From Sialis fuliginosa (taxonomy: Eukaryota; Arthropoda; Insecta; Megaloptera; Sialidae), in assembly GCA_961205875.1 (NCBI GenBank), contig OY540812.1, positions 6,200,001-6,264,000 of the forward strand: 64,000 bases of DNA, given 5' to 3'. Below, piece by piece: positions 47,942-59,859 of the stretch. The position numbers were made by a program, and so were the translations under genes. How positions within the stretch are numbered: position 1 is the first letter of the stretch; each line of letters opens with the position of its first letter. The notes under the pieces were generated by a model. The model was not told where the DNA came from. It did not search any database and saw only the letters and a program-made list of their open reading frames with translations.

Positions 47942-48992
47942 TTAAGATGATACATCCATAGCCTCAATTGTACGCACATTCACTTCTTCAATATCAATCT
48001 TAGCAGTTTTAGTAGTCAAAATTGCTGTAGTTCCTTTAGGATACTTGTAAGAAGCTTGACGTACTCCTTTCTTGTTAGCTTCTTCATATGTGCGCAAGTA
48101 ATCAACATGACCTTTACGAATAACACATAAATCTACGTTAGAACCAGAACCTAGATCATTGAAGATACCAGCAGCAATTGCATCACGGACCAATTTTTTT
48201 CCTTCTTCTTCTGGTAAGTCCGGATGCCAACCAGATTCAAATACTGCCATAGCGGCTAAAGATCCTGAAAGATAAATAAAAAATTAAATAAGATATGTTA
48301 TGGGTATCTTATATATATATACCTGATCCCATTGTTGTGTAGGGAAGTTTATCAGTAGAACCATGAGGGTGGATGCTGAATAAATGTGGACCAGTGCTAT
48401 CCACTCCACCTAAAATTAAAGCAGCTCCAATGTATCCTTGGTGACGGAATAAGTACTGCTTAAGCATTTGGTTTGCAGTCACTACTGGTACAATTCTGTT
48501 TGTATTTAATCGATGTAATTCAAGTTGAGAGGCTATCATTTGTGTTGTCATCTGAGTATCAGCTGCAGTTCCAGCTCCGCAGCAACTATGTTAAAAAAGA
48601 TTGATACAATAATTTTATAATGAACTTGCATACACTTGTTTTATATAACTTCTTTACTTACTACATATTTTTAGCTAAGTAATGTATTTTCATACAATTT
48701 TTATCGGATACAGTAGTATCTTCAGTAGCTCTAGTATCAGCTCCTAAAATAACTCCATCTTTGTATATTATCCCTACGATTGTTGTTCCTGTTTTTGTAC
48801 ATTTTGGTGTAGGAAATCCTTTACTTTCTAAAAGAGCATTTCTAAAAAAATGTAATGTTTTAGGTTAAATATTTTGTAAATAAAAAATTCATGTAGGTAT
48901 ATCAAAATTAAATAGAAATTATTTTTAACTAACCTACGACAATTTTCAAACGAAAGTCCAGGAGCTGGAATCTCTGGTACTAGCCCTGACAT
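47942..48992 (-). CDS. PSMB7: Proteasome subunit beta type-7 (beta2, trypsin-like)
   Basis: Catalytic beta2 subunit of the 20S proteasome, responsible for trypsin-like cleavage in cytosol and nucleus. Four exons on the minus strand: 48992-48934, 48841-48662, 48585-48323, 48264-47942, encoding 274 residues, close to the usual 277. The propeptide is residues 1-38, cut at Gly38/Thr39 in KTGTTIVG. Thr39 is the catalytic nucleophile. Asp55 (GADTRAT) and Lys71 are the mature Asp17 and Lys33 of the active site. [44 protein letters not shown] and [17 protein letters not shown] follow. The C-terminal extension that wraps around beta3 is present. It is convergent with POMT1 and divergent from PCIF1, with about 750 bp shared upstream. 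All features of an active subunit are present. Confidence 0.97.
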
Positions 48993-49744
48993 TTTATGTC
49001 TTAATATCGGATTTGTAAATTAACGCAAAACTACCAGTCACTCTAATGAAATTATGCTATTGTCATTTCTTTTTTGAATAAAAGTTGGTATACTCTTTTG
49101 GTAACTTTAATCTAGGGAATTTTGTAGTCCACACTGGAAAAGTTTTAGTAACATTCCAGTGCTTGAACAATTTTAAATGTTTTGTAATAATTTGGAATTT
49201 AAATATTAATGTGAATATTTAAAATTATGTACACTACATAGATTAGATATGAATATTTATACAAATTTAAAAAAAATTAAATTCATTTTATTGCAAAAAA
49301 AAATTACAGTAAAATCATAAAAGAAAATAATAGAACAAACTGGAAACATTTTGGAACACGCTGTTATGCTAAAATACAACACAGAAATTAGAAATACAAC
49401 AAAATTATTGTAGAATATGGCGTCATTGCGTGTGATCTCTGTTCGTTTCACTCGTAAAAATTTATGAATTAAAATATATAAAATTGCAAATAAATTACTT
49501 TAACGTAATTGTTTCAATAATGTTCTTAATGTATCGTGTTTTGTATATGTAAATGGTGATATGTGCATCGTATTTGGATATGTTTTAAGTTATATTAAAT
49601 ACAGAAGTTGTTATATTTGTTTTGTAAACAATCTGTGAAGTAAAAATGAAGCATTTCAATATTATTTATTGAACTTTAGACATAAGTACTATTTGTCAAA
49701 AACCGTATTTTTTAATTTTTAAAGCTTATTTTTTAATCAGCAAA
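48993..49744. promoter_or_regulatory. Divergent PSMB7/PCIF1 promoter region
   Basis: 752 bp between the two start codons, presumably with both promoters. A T-rich tract ending in AATCAG lies directly before the PCIF1 ATG and looks like a 3' splice site, so PCIF1 may have a non-coding first exon here. A donor candidate is GAAGTAAAAA near 49637. The minus open frame at 49257-49451 is unmatched. Confidence 0.4.
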
Positions 49745-52700
49745 ATGAATGAATTCAATTCTAAAGAAGTTGCTGATAGAACTTGGGAACAACTTACATC
49801 AACTAATCATGATAGTTTGCTTATACAGAGTCCGGCTAGAATCACTACACCTTGTGATACACAAAAAATTCCTGTTCCATTAACACCAACAGGAGCACCA
49901 ATTAACAATGCAATAGTAGTAGGTGGAGGAGAACACGATCTGCCTTATGAATTACTCCAGCAAGGTTGGCGTAAGTTTTGGTCAAAGCGTGAAAACAGAC
50001 CTTATTTTTGGAACAAGGGGACTGGAGAGTCACTATGGGAAACTCCAGCTGTGAAAAGTCAATTTGATCCTATTACTGATCCATTAGGTATTACTGGCAG
50101 CAACTCTGTTCAAATGGGAATTAAACGGAGAGCTTCAGAAGATTGTGGCCCGGTGCCAAAGAAGTTTATATTGTCAGGGCCTTGGGATTTAGAAATACCA
50201 ACAAATGTGATAATATATGAAAGAACACCAACTATTTACCCTCATCCACATCCTGAAGTTGAAGCATATAGATGTGCTTTTGCTACCAAGTTACGACAGT
50301 GTTATCAAGAATTATGCCATACTCGTGAAAATATTGATGCTCCAAAAGATTCATTTAACAGATGGCTAATGGAACGGAAAGTAATCGATTGCGGTACAGA
50401 CCCTTTATTACCAAGCAGTTGTTATCCAGAAATTTCAATGTCAATGTACAGAGAAATAATGAACGATATTCCTATTAAATTAGTGCAACCAAAATATACA
50501 GGAGATGCCAGAAAACAATTGTCTAGGTATGCTGAGGCAGCTAAGAAAATGATTGAATCAAGGAATGCTTCTTCTGAAAGTAGGAAAGTAGTTAAATGGA
50601 ATGCTGAGGATACTTTTCAGTGGTTAAGAAAAACTGTAGGAGCTACATATGATGATTTTCAGGATCGTTTAGCACATTTAAAAGTAAAATTTCATTTGTA
50701 TATATATTTTAAAATTTTGTTTATATTATTTAACATTTGAATTGAATATTGCACTATACAAAACAATATAAAATAATAATAAAATCTCATAAAATTTTGT
50801 TTCATTTTATTTAGTACATAATATAATTAATTTTAACTTATTTTTTCATTTGTTCCACCTTTATATTCATAATGAAACATATTAATTATATTTAATTAAC
50901 TACGTTACTTTGAAGAATTCTGTATAAATCTAAATTTGTTCTATAAGACAATTTTTTACTATCAATTATTTTTCTTGAGCTAATATAACATATTTATAAA
51001 ATAATACTCTTATCAAATCTAAAACTTTGATTAAAACTTTACATATTTTTATAGCGACAATGTCAACCACATTTAACAGAAACGGTCAAAAAATCAGTGG
51101 AAGGAATTTGTTTAAAAATATATCACCTATCATCCGAATATGCAAAAAAAGTTAAAGAAAAACACCAAGCTATAAATCGTGAACAAGGAATAACAGATTT
51201 AGGAGCAGCATCTGTACCTGTACAACCCATGCGCAAAGTATGGTGCTATCCGGTACAATTCATTATGCCGTGTCCACGGTTACTACCGCCTGTCGATTAT
51301 TTACCTGAACGGGATCAGGCACTTTTAAGATATCAAACTGATACAATGTGTTTAAATTCTACATATCTTCAAAAGTTGGTGAGTTTATTTAATGATTAAT
51401 TTTATTATTCTTTTATGTATTCATTTCCTAATAACAGATGCTCATAAGATTCAATTTTAATATTTAATATCTTTTGAACCATTTGCATTGAATGGATTTT
51501 GATAAAATTTGGTATGAATGTTCGGTTGTAAAGATATTCAATTTTAAAACTAAAAAAATGTTATGGCCACCAGGTATATTGTTTATACATACAACCTAAA
51601 TATAGAATATATCATTGAGTTTAAAGTAATTATGAAATTCAATTCTAAATTTAAAGATCTATATTTATCATCACCGATTGAATGCATAATTCAATCGATA
51701 AGGAAGGAATGTCATTTATAATTTTCATTTATATTTTTAAAATACCAATACAATAATAACTTGTCATATAGATATATCGTAGATTACATTCATATTAAAA
51801 ATAACAAAGATAAAAAATCATAATAAACATTTCGTGTATTGAATGAATTTATTTATGTTAGAATTGCAAGATATGCTAAAAATGTAATCTTTTATTTTGT
51901 AAATCGATGGCGTTATGCCATAACATTATAACTGATATTTTAGTATATTCATGGTATCCATACATTAAAATAAATAATCATTTAACGATATCTTATCAAA
52001 ACAGTTACTTTAAATTTTCAAATCACTCTCCTAAAAAATTAATGTCCTGATACTTTTGAAATTTTCAGTATTTTTGTCAAAAAACCATAAAACGCGTCGT
52101 TTTATTTTCCCTCTGATAAAAATAGTTGTTTGATTGATACAATAGATTAAAAGGAAAAGTTATATTTATTAATAATAATATTTTATTTTAGGAACATTTA
52201 TATCGGCATAGTTGTTTTGATGATAAAAAATTTGAACTATTTATTCAACGTGTATGGTGTATGTTAAAACGATATTCGACTTTCCTTGGAAACAACAATG
52301 TAATGAGTAGCACTCACGACACTCAAGTATCTCTTCCAGCTACTGTTTCTGAATGTTTACATCGGATGTTCGGAGTTACATTTGAATGTTTCGCATCACC
52401 ACTTAATTGTTATTTTAAACAGTATTGTTCAGCGTTCGCTGATACCGATGCATATTTTGGCTCGAGAGGGTAAATGATATTTTAAATAATACATTTAATC
52501 TAAGCATTATACAATATATTTTAGAATATATTTGAAGTAAAAAGTGACCACCTGTAGATTCATATCTATGCATCTTAAATATATTGTATATATTTAAAAA
52601 AAAATTTTTTTTTTAATTTATATAATTATTATAATATGATATAATGAACAAAAAAATTTAATTATAATTTTCAGTCCATTTTTGGAACTAAAGGCAGTAT

Positions 52701-53254
52701 CAGGATCATTTCAATGTCATCCTCCAGCTCAGTGTATTGAGTTAATAGAAGCTACAATAGAGCACATGGAACGGCTTCTAGCAGATACAGCTGAACCGTT
52801 AAGTTTTATTCTATTTTTACGTGAATGGTCAGAACCTACACCACCCGCAGCACACAAACTAGATTCAAGTCGATTTAAGAGACGACAAATCGTCGTCCCT
52901 GCAATGGAACATGAACTTAGACACGGATTGCAGTATATACTTAATAAGTATGTATACCGATTGTATAAATGTAATTATTAGGATTAACATTTGGTATATT
53001 TACCTTAATAATAATTATTATTTTCGAATAGATCTGATCAAAATATAAGGTCACCGTACGGTACGATGGTTGTATGGCTACAAAACACAACCGGCTATCA
53101 GAGATGGGGTCCAACTGAAGAACGTGTTGAAGCATTGTTAGATGCATGGCGACCTGGTAAAGAACGAGAAAGAGATAGACAGGAATTGTTAAGTCCTCCT
53201 CATAGACCTCCTCCAACACCAACTGATACCACAAAATCTCCTGCACCTCCATGA
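49745..53254 (+). CDS. PCIF1: PCIF1 (phosphorylated CTD-interacting factor 1), probably catalytically inactive
   Basis: Binds the Ser5-phosphorylated CTD of RNA polymerase II in the nucleus. Vertebrate PCIF1/CAPAM methylates cap-adjacent 2'-O-methyladenosine to m6Am. Five exons: 49745-50683, 51055-51378, 52192-52469, 52675-52947, 53032-53254, 678 residues (human about 704). A WW domain is at ~66-101 (Trp75, Trp98). Helical and methyltransferase-core blocks follow: [76 protein letters not shown] and [16 protein letters not shown]. The catalytic NPPF of active enzymes reads HPPA here (residues 529-532, bases 52718-52729), so methyl transfer is unlikely. The Drosophila orthologue is also reported inactive. 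The tail is Pro-rich. Intron 2 (about 813 bp) holds only unrecognised A+T-rich repeat-like sequence. Confidence 0.95.
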
Positions 53255-53273
53255 AATCACTGCATATCAAATG

Positions 53274-53360
53274 GTAAGTGAAACATTTAAATAATTTTTT
53301 TACGTTAATATATCATTGAACTCCTGTGGTTTACAAGTTATTTATTATTTTATATTTCAG
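53274..53360 (+). other. Possible 3'-UTR intron of PCIF1
   Basis: ATGGTAAGTG begins 20 bases after the stop codon, and TTATATTTCAG ends at 53360, giving a plausible 87-bp intron. The junction would be too close to the stop to be expected to trigger nonsense-mediated decay. Confidence 0.4.
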
Positions 53361-53855
53361 AACAATAATGTCATAAATACATTTATGTTTCTTTTATTTT
53401 CAGTTTCAAAATATAAGAGCAATCATCGAATTTTAATGCTGTTAGTACTAGTGTTATTTGATTTTTAGTAAAGTACATGTGCATTTATTTTTAGATGAAA
53501 CAAGCTAATAAATATATATATCTAAGATTTTATGAAAAGAAAAAATTACATGTACCTGATTAACTCTTACATTTGTGTATTTTTTTTTTTTTGTTTTTTT
53601 TTTTAATCAAATTTCGAATCAAGATTTATTAATTTATATAAAGTATATATATATTTATTAAAAACTAAATTGAAATTTTATTTGATAACTTTTCATCAAT
53701 ACTTTATATTAAATATTTATATTTACAAAAATATTAATTATTCCATATTTTGTTAGTTCTATATCTCAAAATCAGTATAATTTTTTATAGAAATTGACAA
53801 TTTTTATTTATTCGAAATAGATATAACACGTTAACAATTTTATATAGAATTAAAG

Positions 53856-53953
53856 CCTTGGCAAATAACAGCCTTGAAACATCCCCGTGGTACTTTAAAA
53901 TTTGAATTTTTAAGATCAACGTGGGGACATTTCAACACTGTTATTTGCCAAGG
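53856..53953. repeat. 98-bp hairpin downstream of PCIF1
   Basis: CCTTGGCAAATAACAG is repeated exactly in reverse complement at the far end. Pairing continues with few mismatches through TTGAAA and TCCCC, closing on an A/T-rich loop of about 20 bases. The size resembles a microRNA precursor, but tiny MITEs look the same. Confidence 0.6.
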
Positions 53954-55444
53954 TTTAATACATAATAATTCTCTTAATAAAATATTAAAATCGTTAATAC
54001 GTATTTGAATCAAATTATATACTTTCATATTTTACACAAAATCAAATCAATACATTTTTATATATTATTTCTATAATGCAATTTAATTATTTAAATTAAT
54101 TTGGTGCTGATCTTTAAGTTATGTTTTAAATAATGAAGATAGCAATATATAATAAACATTTATTCTCTGTATATATAATATACAACGCTACTTGAGTCAT
54201 TCAATTGCCAGTATAACTAAGTCCACTTTTTGTCAATTTGCTAATTAATTTAGAAACAAGGTACTTGGTTAGTAAAGTATTAGGTTATTTGGAAATTTTG
54301 TAGCGATTTTGAAGGTGAATTAGAACAGGATTTACTAATAATTATATCTATTTCAGCAACCTTTCTTTCTTTTTTCTTTTTTTTTTATAAACATCGCAAT
54401 GTGATGTTTGCAATGTTCTAAAGAATGTGTCGCAATGCCGATGTGTAGAAGGTATATTTGATGTGTGTCCGAGGCATAAGATAATTTTTTAAGGAATGAA
54501 ATAAATAATAACCTTACATACGATACATCTATGCAAGTTTCAAACCATCTCTTGAAAATCTCTACAAACTTTCTAAACAACCAAAGAAAATCGTACAATA
54601 ACTCATATCTTAGCCAATTAAATTGAAAATCATTTGTATATATTTATGTTAGTGGACTTGTTGTTTTGTTTGTGAGTGACTCATTTAGCAAAGAATATGT
54701 TTGTTTTTTTACAAATGTTATTAATGATCTTATCAGTAAAAATTACAAAGGTGAAATTTATTATTGTATTCGAATTTATACACATAAAAATCTGGCAGTT
54801 ATTATAATATCTACTATTTTAGATTTCAAATCTTTATACATAATTAATATATAGTATCGTACATTTTTTATTACTGCATAAATCAAAAGAAATGTTTATG
54901 GTCAAATGTATATTATATTTTTTAGTATAATAGTTGATAATTCATTCATTGATAATATTTATATTTTAAAAACTCTCTAGGTATATAATTTTTCATTAAA
55001 AAGTATTTTTCTTTATTAGCACTGAAAATTTTAACTTAATTAATAATTTTATAATTCCAACCAGATCAGTAAGAAATCATTTTTGAAATAATGAGTGTGA
55101 TTCAACTTTATGTGTAATACACATGAATATCTTTAAAATAAATAATATAAAAATAGTTTTGGAAAAATGATAATATAATTTTAAATTTGTATTTAAATAT
55201 ATATATTTTTTCATTAGAGTATTCAAATATATTATAAATATGTATATACATAATTTATTAAAACGTACATAATGTTTAATATGATTATCTATTTTTCTAA
55301 GAAATATTAAAATTTAAAATGGATTTTAAGATATTTGAGAAATTTATAACATTTTTCCAAAACGATTACATATACATTAATGTTTATGTAATTTAAATGT
55401 AAATAGTTTTAAAAATACAGACATATTATATTATATTATATAAA

Positions 55445-55654
55445 GCCGGCTTCACACGTTCAGGTACGCCTGCACTGGTATACTTGTACGAGTTAATGAT
55501 AAAATAACTTTGGAAATGTTGAACATTATATATATGTAGGTCCCGTTTATGCAGGTACATATGAGCGTGTGAATGCTGTACAGTTGTTTGGTATATCTTT
55601 ACAATTAAATCTGCAGGTATACCTTACAGGCGTACATGAACTTGTGTAGCTTGC
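55445..55654. mobile_element. MITE-like inverted repeat element
   Basis: GCCGGCTTCACACGTTCAGG + TACGCCTG at the left is mirrored by CAGGCGTACATGAACTTGTG + TAGCTTGC at the right. GCAGGTA phrases recur in the interior. About 210 bp, no TSD identified, no coding capacity. Confidence 0.6.
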
Positions 55655-56966
55655 TTCACACATATTGCAATAATGTAATTAAAACGTTTTAAATGAAATT
55701 TGCTGTAAATATTAACAGTTAAAATATAAAACTAATACTTTATTTTAAATATGCACATAATATTTAGAATTAGGAAACTTGTTAACTTTTAGAAATTTTG
55801 TTCATGTTCACGAAACATATATTTCATTGCTTATATACTTTGCAGATTCTTTGTTTTAATTATTGAATGCTCGGAGACTTAATAATATATTTTCTTTATT
55901 ATATTTACATGTTTGACAGATTTCGTTCATTCTTATAGCAAAATAATTATTCTAGTACTGTATTTATTTGGGAAACAGAGAATCTGATTTAAAGTTGTAA
56001 TTTACAGATATGTGATATTTGTTTAAATTTATACTTTTTTTAAATTTTTATATAAAAATATATATGATTAGAGTATAAGCAAGCATATATAAAAACATTA
56101 AAATTTATAGTGTAACGTATGTACTAATATTTATAACTATAGAGTACTTTTAAAAGAGATGTGTATATAGAAACTATTATTATGAAATGTTTATGAATAA
56201 TTTTGTGATTTTTACATTCTCAACAATTATAAATATGAAATGTTCTATAAAACTGTAAAAATTATATCATTTATTTAAGCAAATTAAATTGATATTGTAT
56301 TAACTTTTATTTTATAAACATAATTCTTTTACTCCCTTTACAGATTAAGTATATACTTATTCATGTATGTTTGTTATGATGAGTTTAACTTGAGCGTAAC
56401 TTGTACAGACTTACAAAGGTTATGATCAAGGTTATTATATGTTATATATAATGTTATATATAAACCTTGGGTTATGATTCCCTATGGAAAAACATATATG
56501 TATACGTTTGCAAGGATATCGTATTGGTTTTCAATATGAAGAACGTACACATATAAAATGTGCTTAAAACTTTGTATTTGGGGCACTACAACCTTTAAAA
56601 ATCCCGTAATGAAAGGGTTAAAACCTGAATAATGCTGAAGGCAAATGGAATATGCTTAAAGAGTAATATAAATAGAATGTGTAAAAAAGATTGAATTTTT
56701 TAATTGTTTAAATTTGACTATGTAATTTAAAATTGGCAATAAATCATAATAAATATAACAATAAATAAAACCCTGTAAAAAAATTGAATATCCCCTACAT
56801 TGAAATAGAAATGACAGCTGTCATATTTGCGGGTTGTGTGCGTTGTGTGCATTTTGAATGAGAGGTTATATTATATACTTATTGGTTAATATATACTTAT
56901 TGACTTATGGTTAATATACGAAACGCCTGTATATTTATTTTTACGTTATAACAACTATAACGCACA

Positions 56967-58889
56967 ATGAATGATGAAAAAGAGGCTGGTACAAAAGATT
57001 TAAGTTGGATGTATGGTGGACCAGAAGCGCCGGATAATGAAGAATATTTATTAGGACGTTCTGTTGACAATCAGATTCCATATGATCCACAAAAGAATCA
57101 TGTGGAACATGAATGTATTCCACCATCATTACGTGATTTGCAGTCTGCAAATCAAATCGAACAAGTTGATGCTGCCCGTAAAATACAAGAGGACCCTTTA
57201 TTTGAAATTCATAGGCGAGAAATTGAAGCACGTAAGAAAACTTTAGAGAATCCAGTAAAACTTAAAAAACAATTAGAAGAGGTACAAATGAAACAAAAAA
57301 GCAAAGTAGATCTTGATAAAATATTGTCGAAAAAATTATATAAGTTTGGAAACAAAATGGATGTAAGTTCAGATGAGGATTTAGATCAGAAATTAGCATC
57401 TAAGTTACATAAATTAAAGAATGAATTACTAAATGATATCTCGTCTTCAAAGCATAAAAAATCAAAACGTAAAAAGACAAAAAAAGATAGACATGACAAA
57501 GATGGTAAGTACTTATTATACTTCAACACTATTGAAAAATGTTAACATTCTTATTTTAATTTAGATGATGATACTGATGAAAAATATAGTGGAAAAGATT
57601 TGGATGAAAAACATAAAATAAAAAAAAGAGAGAAAGAAAAACATAGTAAAGGCAGTGATTCGGATAGTGATTCTGAGATAAGACGTAGAAAAAAGAGGAG
57701 AGAGAAAGAATACAGCAAACAACAAAATAATTCAGATGGAGATTCTGAAGGAAAACATTCTAAAAAAATAAGAAGGAAAGAACATAATAGAGAAAGTGAT
57801 TCTGATGAAAAGCTTAAAAGAAAAACTAGAAAGAAAGAATATAATAGGAAAAGTGATTCAGATAGTGATTCTGATGAAAAACATAAAAGAAAAACTAGAA
57901 AGAAAGAATATAATAAGAAAAGTGATTCAGATAGTGATTCTGATGAAAAACATAAAAGAAAAACAAGAAAGAAAGAATATAATAGAAAAAGCGATTCAGA
58001 TAGTGATTCTGATGAAAAGCATAAAAAGAAAAAAAAAGAGAAAGAACGTAATAGAAAAAAAGATTCAGATAATGATTCTGAAAAAAAATATAATTTAAGC
58101 AGGGAAGAAAAATACAGTAGAAAAAGAAAGTATTCTGAAAATTCTGATGAAAAACATCGAGAAAGAAGAGATACACGTGAATATCCAGATGAAAAACTCA
58201 ATAAAAGTAGACGAGATTTAGACAAGATGAATAATAGAAAAAAGAGAGGTTCACAAGAAAATTTAGGTGACAAATACAATAGAAAACAGAGGCGAGATGA
58301 TTCTGAAGAAAAACATGACAGAAATAGGAAAAATATCAATGAAAAGCATGACAGAAAAAGGAGTTTGATTGAAAATTTTGATAAACATAATAAAAAACAA
58401 AAGGATTCATCTGAAGATTCTGATAATGAAGAAAAAAATTCAGTAGACATAAAACAAAAATTTTCAAATTATGGATTAGTGAAAGTTCACAGATCAAATG
58501 ATTCACAAGAAATATTGTATACTAAAATAGAAACCTCTTCCAAAAACACATCTTACAAAGAACAAAAGAATAGTAGTAGTTCAAAGAAAAATGAAAGAAA
58601 CGCTTGGATAAAACCGAAGAAACAACAGTTAAGTGAAGAAGACATTGAACGAAAAAGAATGGAAATGCTTTCAAATGCAAAATGGCGTGACGAAGAAAGG
58701 AAAAGAAACATTTCAAAAGATAAGAAAGAAGATGATGAACCCAAACCTGAATTGAGTTCACAATTTTTAAAAGAACAATTACTTAAAAATGCTGGTTATG
58801 GTTCTTTAGAAGCCCGTATTAAAAGCAACATAAACAACATTCAAAGATCAAAAAGTGACATGAGTAGAAATTTTGCAAAACGATATTAA
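56967..58889 (+). CDS. CWC25: CWC25-type pre-mRNA splicing factor lacking its N-terminal CIR_N region
   Basis: CWC25 joins the spliceosome at the first catalytic step. Two exons, 56967-57504 and 57565-58889, join in frame to 620 residues (human about 425). Family blocks are visible: LSWMYGGPEAPDNEEYLLGR at about 12-31, RKIQEDPLFEIHRREIEARKK with ENPVKLKK after it, and a C-terminal block with AKWRDEERKRN, LLKNAGYGSLEARIKSNINNIQR. The middle is a charged Lys/Arg/Asp/Ser region expanded by a 23-residue tandem repeat. Missing is the N-terminal CIR_N segment (the usual SLNLKKSWHP-like start of about 70 residues). A TAA lies in frame three codons before this ATG, and no convincing splice acceptor separates it from the coding start. 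Either the N-terminus is encoded by a far-upstream exon with an unusual acceptor, or the protein is truncated. A poly(A) signal AATAAA is at 58981. Confidence 0.85.
57762..58060 (+). repeat. In-frame 69-bp tandem repeat in CWC25
   Basis: AAGAAAGAAT recurs at 57831, 57900 and 57969, giving an exact 69-bp period. It encodes a 23-residue unit, RKSDSDSDSDEKHKRKTRKK plus EYN. Two to three units are nearly identical and flanked by more diverged copies. The opposite strand is open for 299 codons only because of this skewed composition. Confidence 0.85.
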
Positions 58890-59859
58890 TCTTTTCTTAA
58901 CTTTTACTTTATTTTATTTGTATATAATATTTTAATTGTACAAATATAATGATTTGCTGTCTTAGCGATAAGGATTTTTAAATAAAAATGATTTATCATT
59001 ATAATACATATCTTTTAATATCACAAAAATGATAATACATTATATAACATATATTTCAGATTATATATATAAAGAATTTAAAAATAGACCAGTTAACAAA
59101 TTTAACAAAATATGAAATATAATTGTGTTTTATTGTCTATTTTATTGTAAAAACTATATATACTTATTATTTCATTATTATAGAAGCATTTTATACATGG
59201 TTCCTGGGAAAAAATCAATAGATCTGATCATGGTCCCCGCATCCTATCGCGGGCCCCCAGACTAACTTTTTTGGCAGACCTCTACCTGCCAAGAAATTTA
59301 AACAAATTTGAGCAACAATAAAAAAAAAGCTTTTTGACTCTCCCCTTAGTTCCGGGCCCCTGTGCTAGAATCCTGTCACCCCCCTTTATTAGGGATCAGA
59401 TGTAATTAGATCAGGCCATTTTTTAATATGAACTTAAGAAATTTTGAATAAATTTGATTCGATCATTTTTCCCAGGATAAGTGATCAATTATTGAAATGA
59501 ATGGAAGATTGTGATTTAAAAGATGTTTGTTGTTGTAACATTCAACTAATAATTGATTTTGACTACTGTATCTTCTCAGGGTCACTTGTTTTCATTCATC
59601 TGCCTCTCAGTCATCAGTGAATATTTTATTACAATAAAATAAATGAAGTTACTTATAAGAGAGCATATAAATATAAATTACAGTAATGTGCCATATATGT
59701 ATATGAGTAAAATACAATTATTTGAAAGAAACTACGGAAATGTGCAATTTAACTAAAAATTATAGAAACATGAAGTAGTGTACAAAAATAAGTCTAAAAG
59801 TCTCTTCTAACATAAATTTTTATACTTTTGATCTATTTGTGATTATTTTGTAGTTTCAA
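58890..59859. other. CWC25-POGLUT convergent spacer
   Basis: 3' flanks of both genes, with a miniature element at 59202-59477. A possible POGLUT poly(A) signal is the TTTATT at 59625-59630 (AATAAA on the minus strand), about 230 bases past its stop. No further gene. Confidence 0.45.
59202..59477. mobile_element. MITE with TCCTGGGAAAAA ends
   Basis: Left TCCTGGGAAAAAATCAATAG and right ATTCGATCATTTTTCCCAGGA (shown within 21 bases as ATCATTTTTCCCAGGA) are imperfect inverted ends. G/C-rich interior blocks (GCGGGCCCCC, CCGGGCCCC) and a GATCTGATC / GGATCAGAT pair suggest a second element inside. No clear TSD. Confidence 0.5.

Larger units (their letters stand above)
53361..56966. other. PCIF1-CWC25 spacer
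   Basis: About 3.6 kb of very A+T-rich DNA with no supported gene. It contains the hairpin at 53856-53953 and the miniature element at 55445-55654. A small palindrome lies near 56426-56470 (CAAGGTTATTATATG / AACCTTGG). The last 150 bp should hold the CWC25 promoter. Confidence 0.5.

Noticed and set aside
49257..49451. 64-codon minus frame between PSMB7 and PCIF1
   Set aside because: Hydrophobic low-complexity product inside the shared promoter region, with no family match.
54353..54598. 81-codon minus frame downstream of PCIF1
   Set aside because: It begins and ends in homopolymer-rich DNA, has no recognisable domain and no supporting splice or poly(A) signals.
57551..58450. 299-codon open frame on the minus strand
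   Set aside because: It is the antisense of the Lys/Asp-rich repeat of CWC25. The product is Ser/Leu/Phe low-complexity and unmatched, and stops are absent because of the skewed codons on the sense strand.
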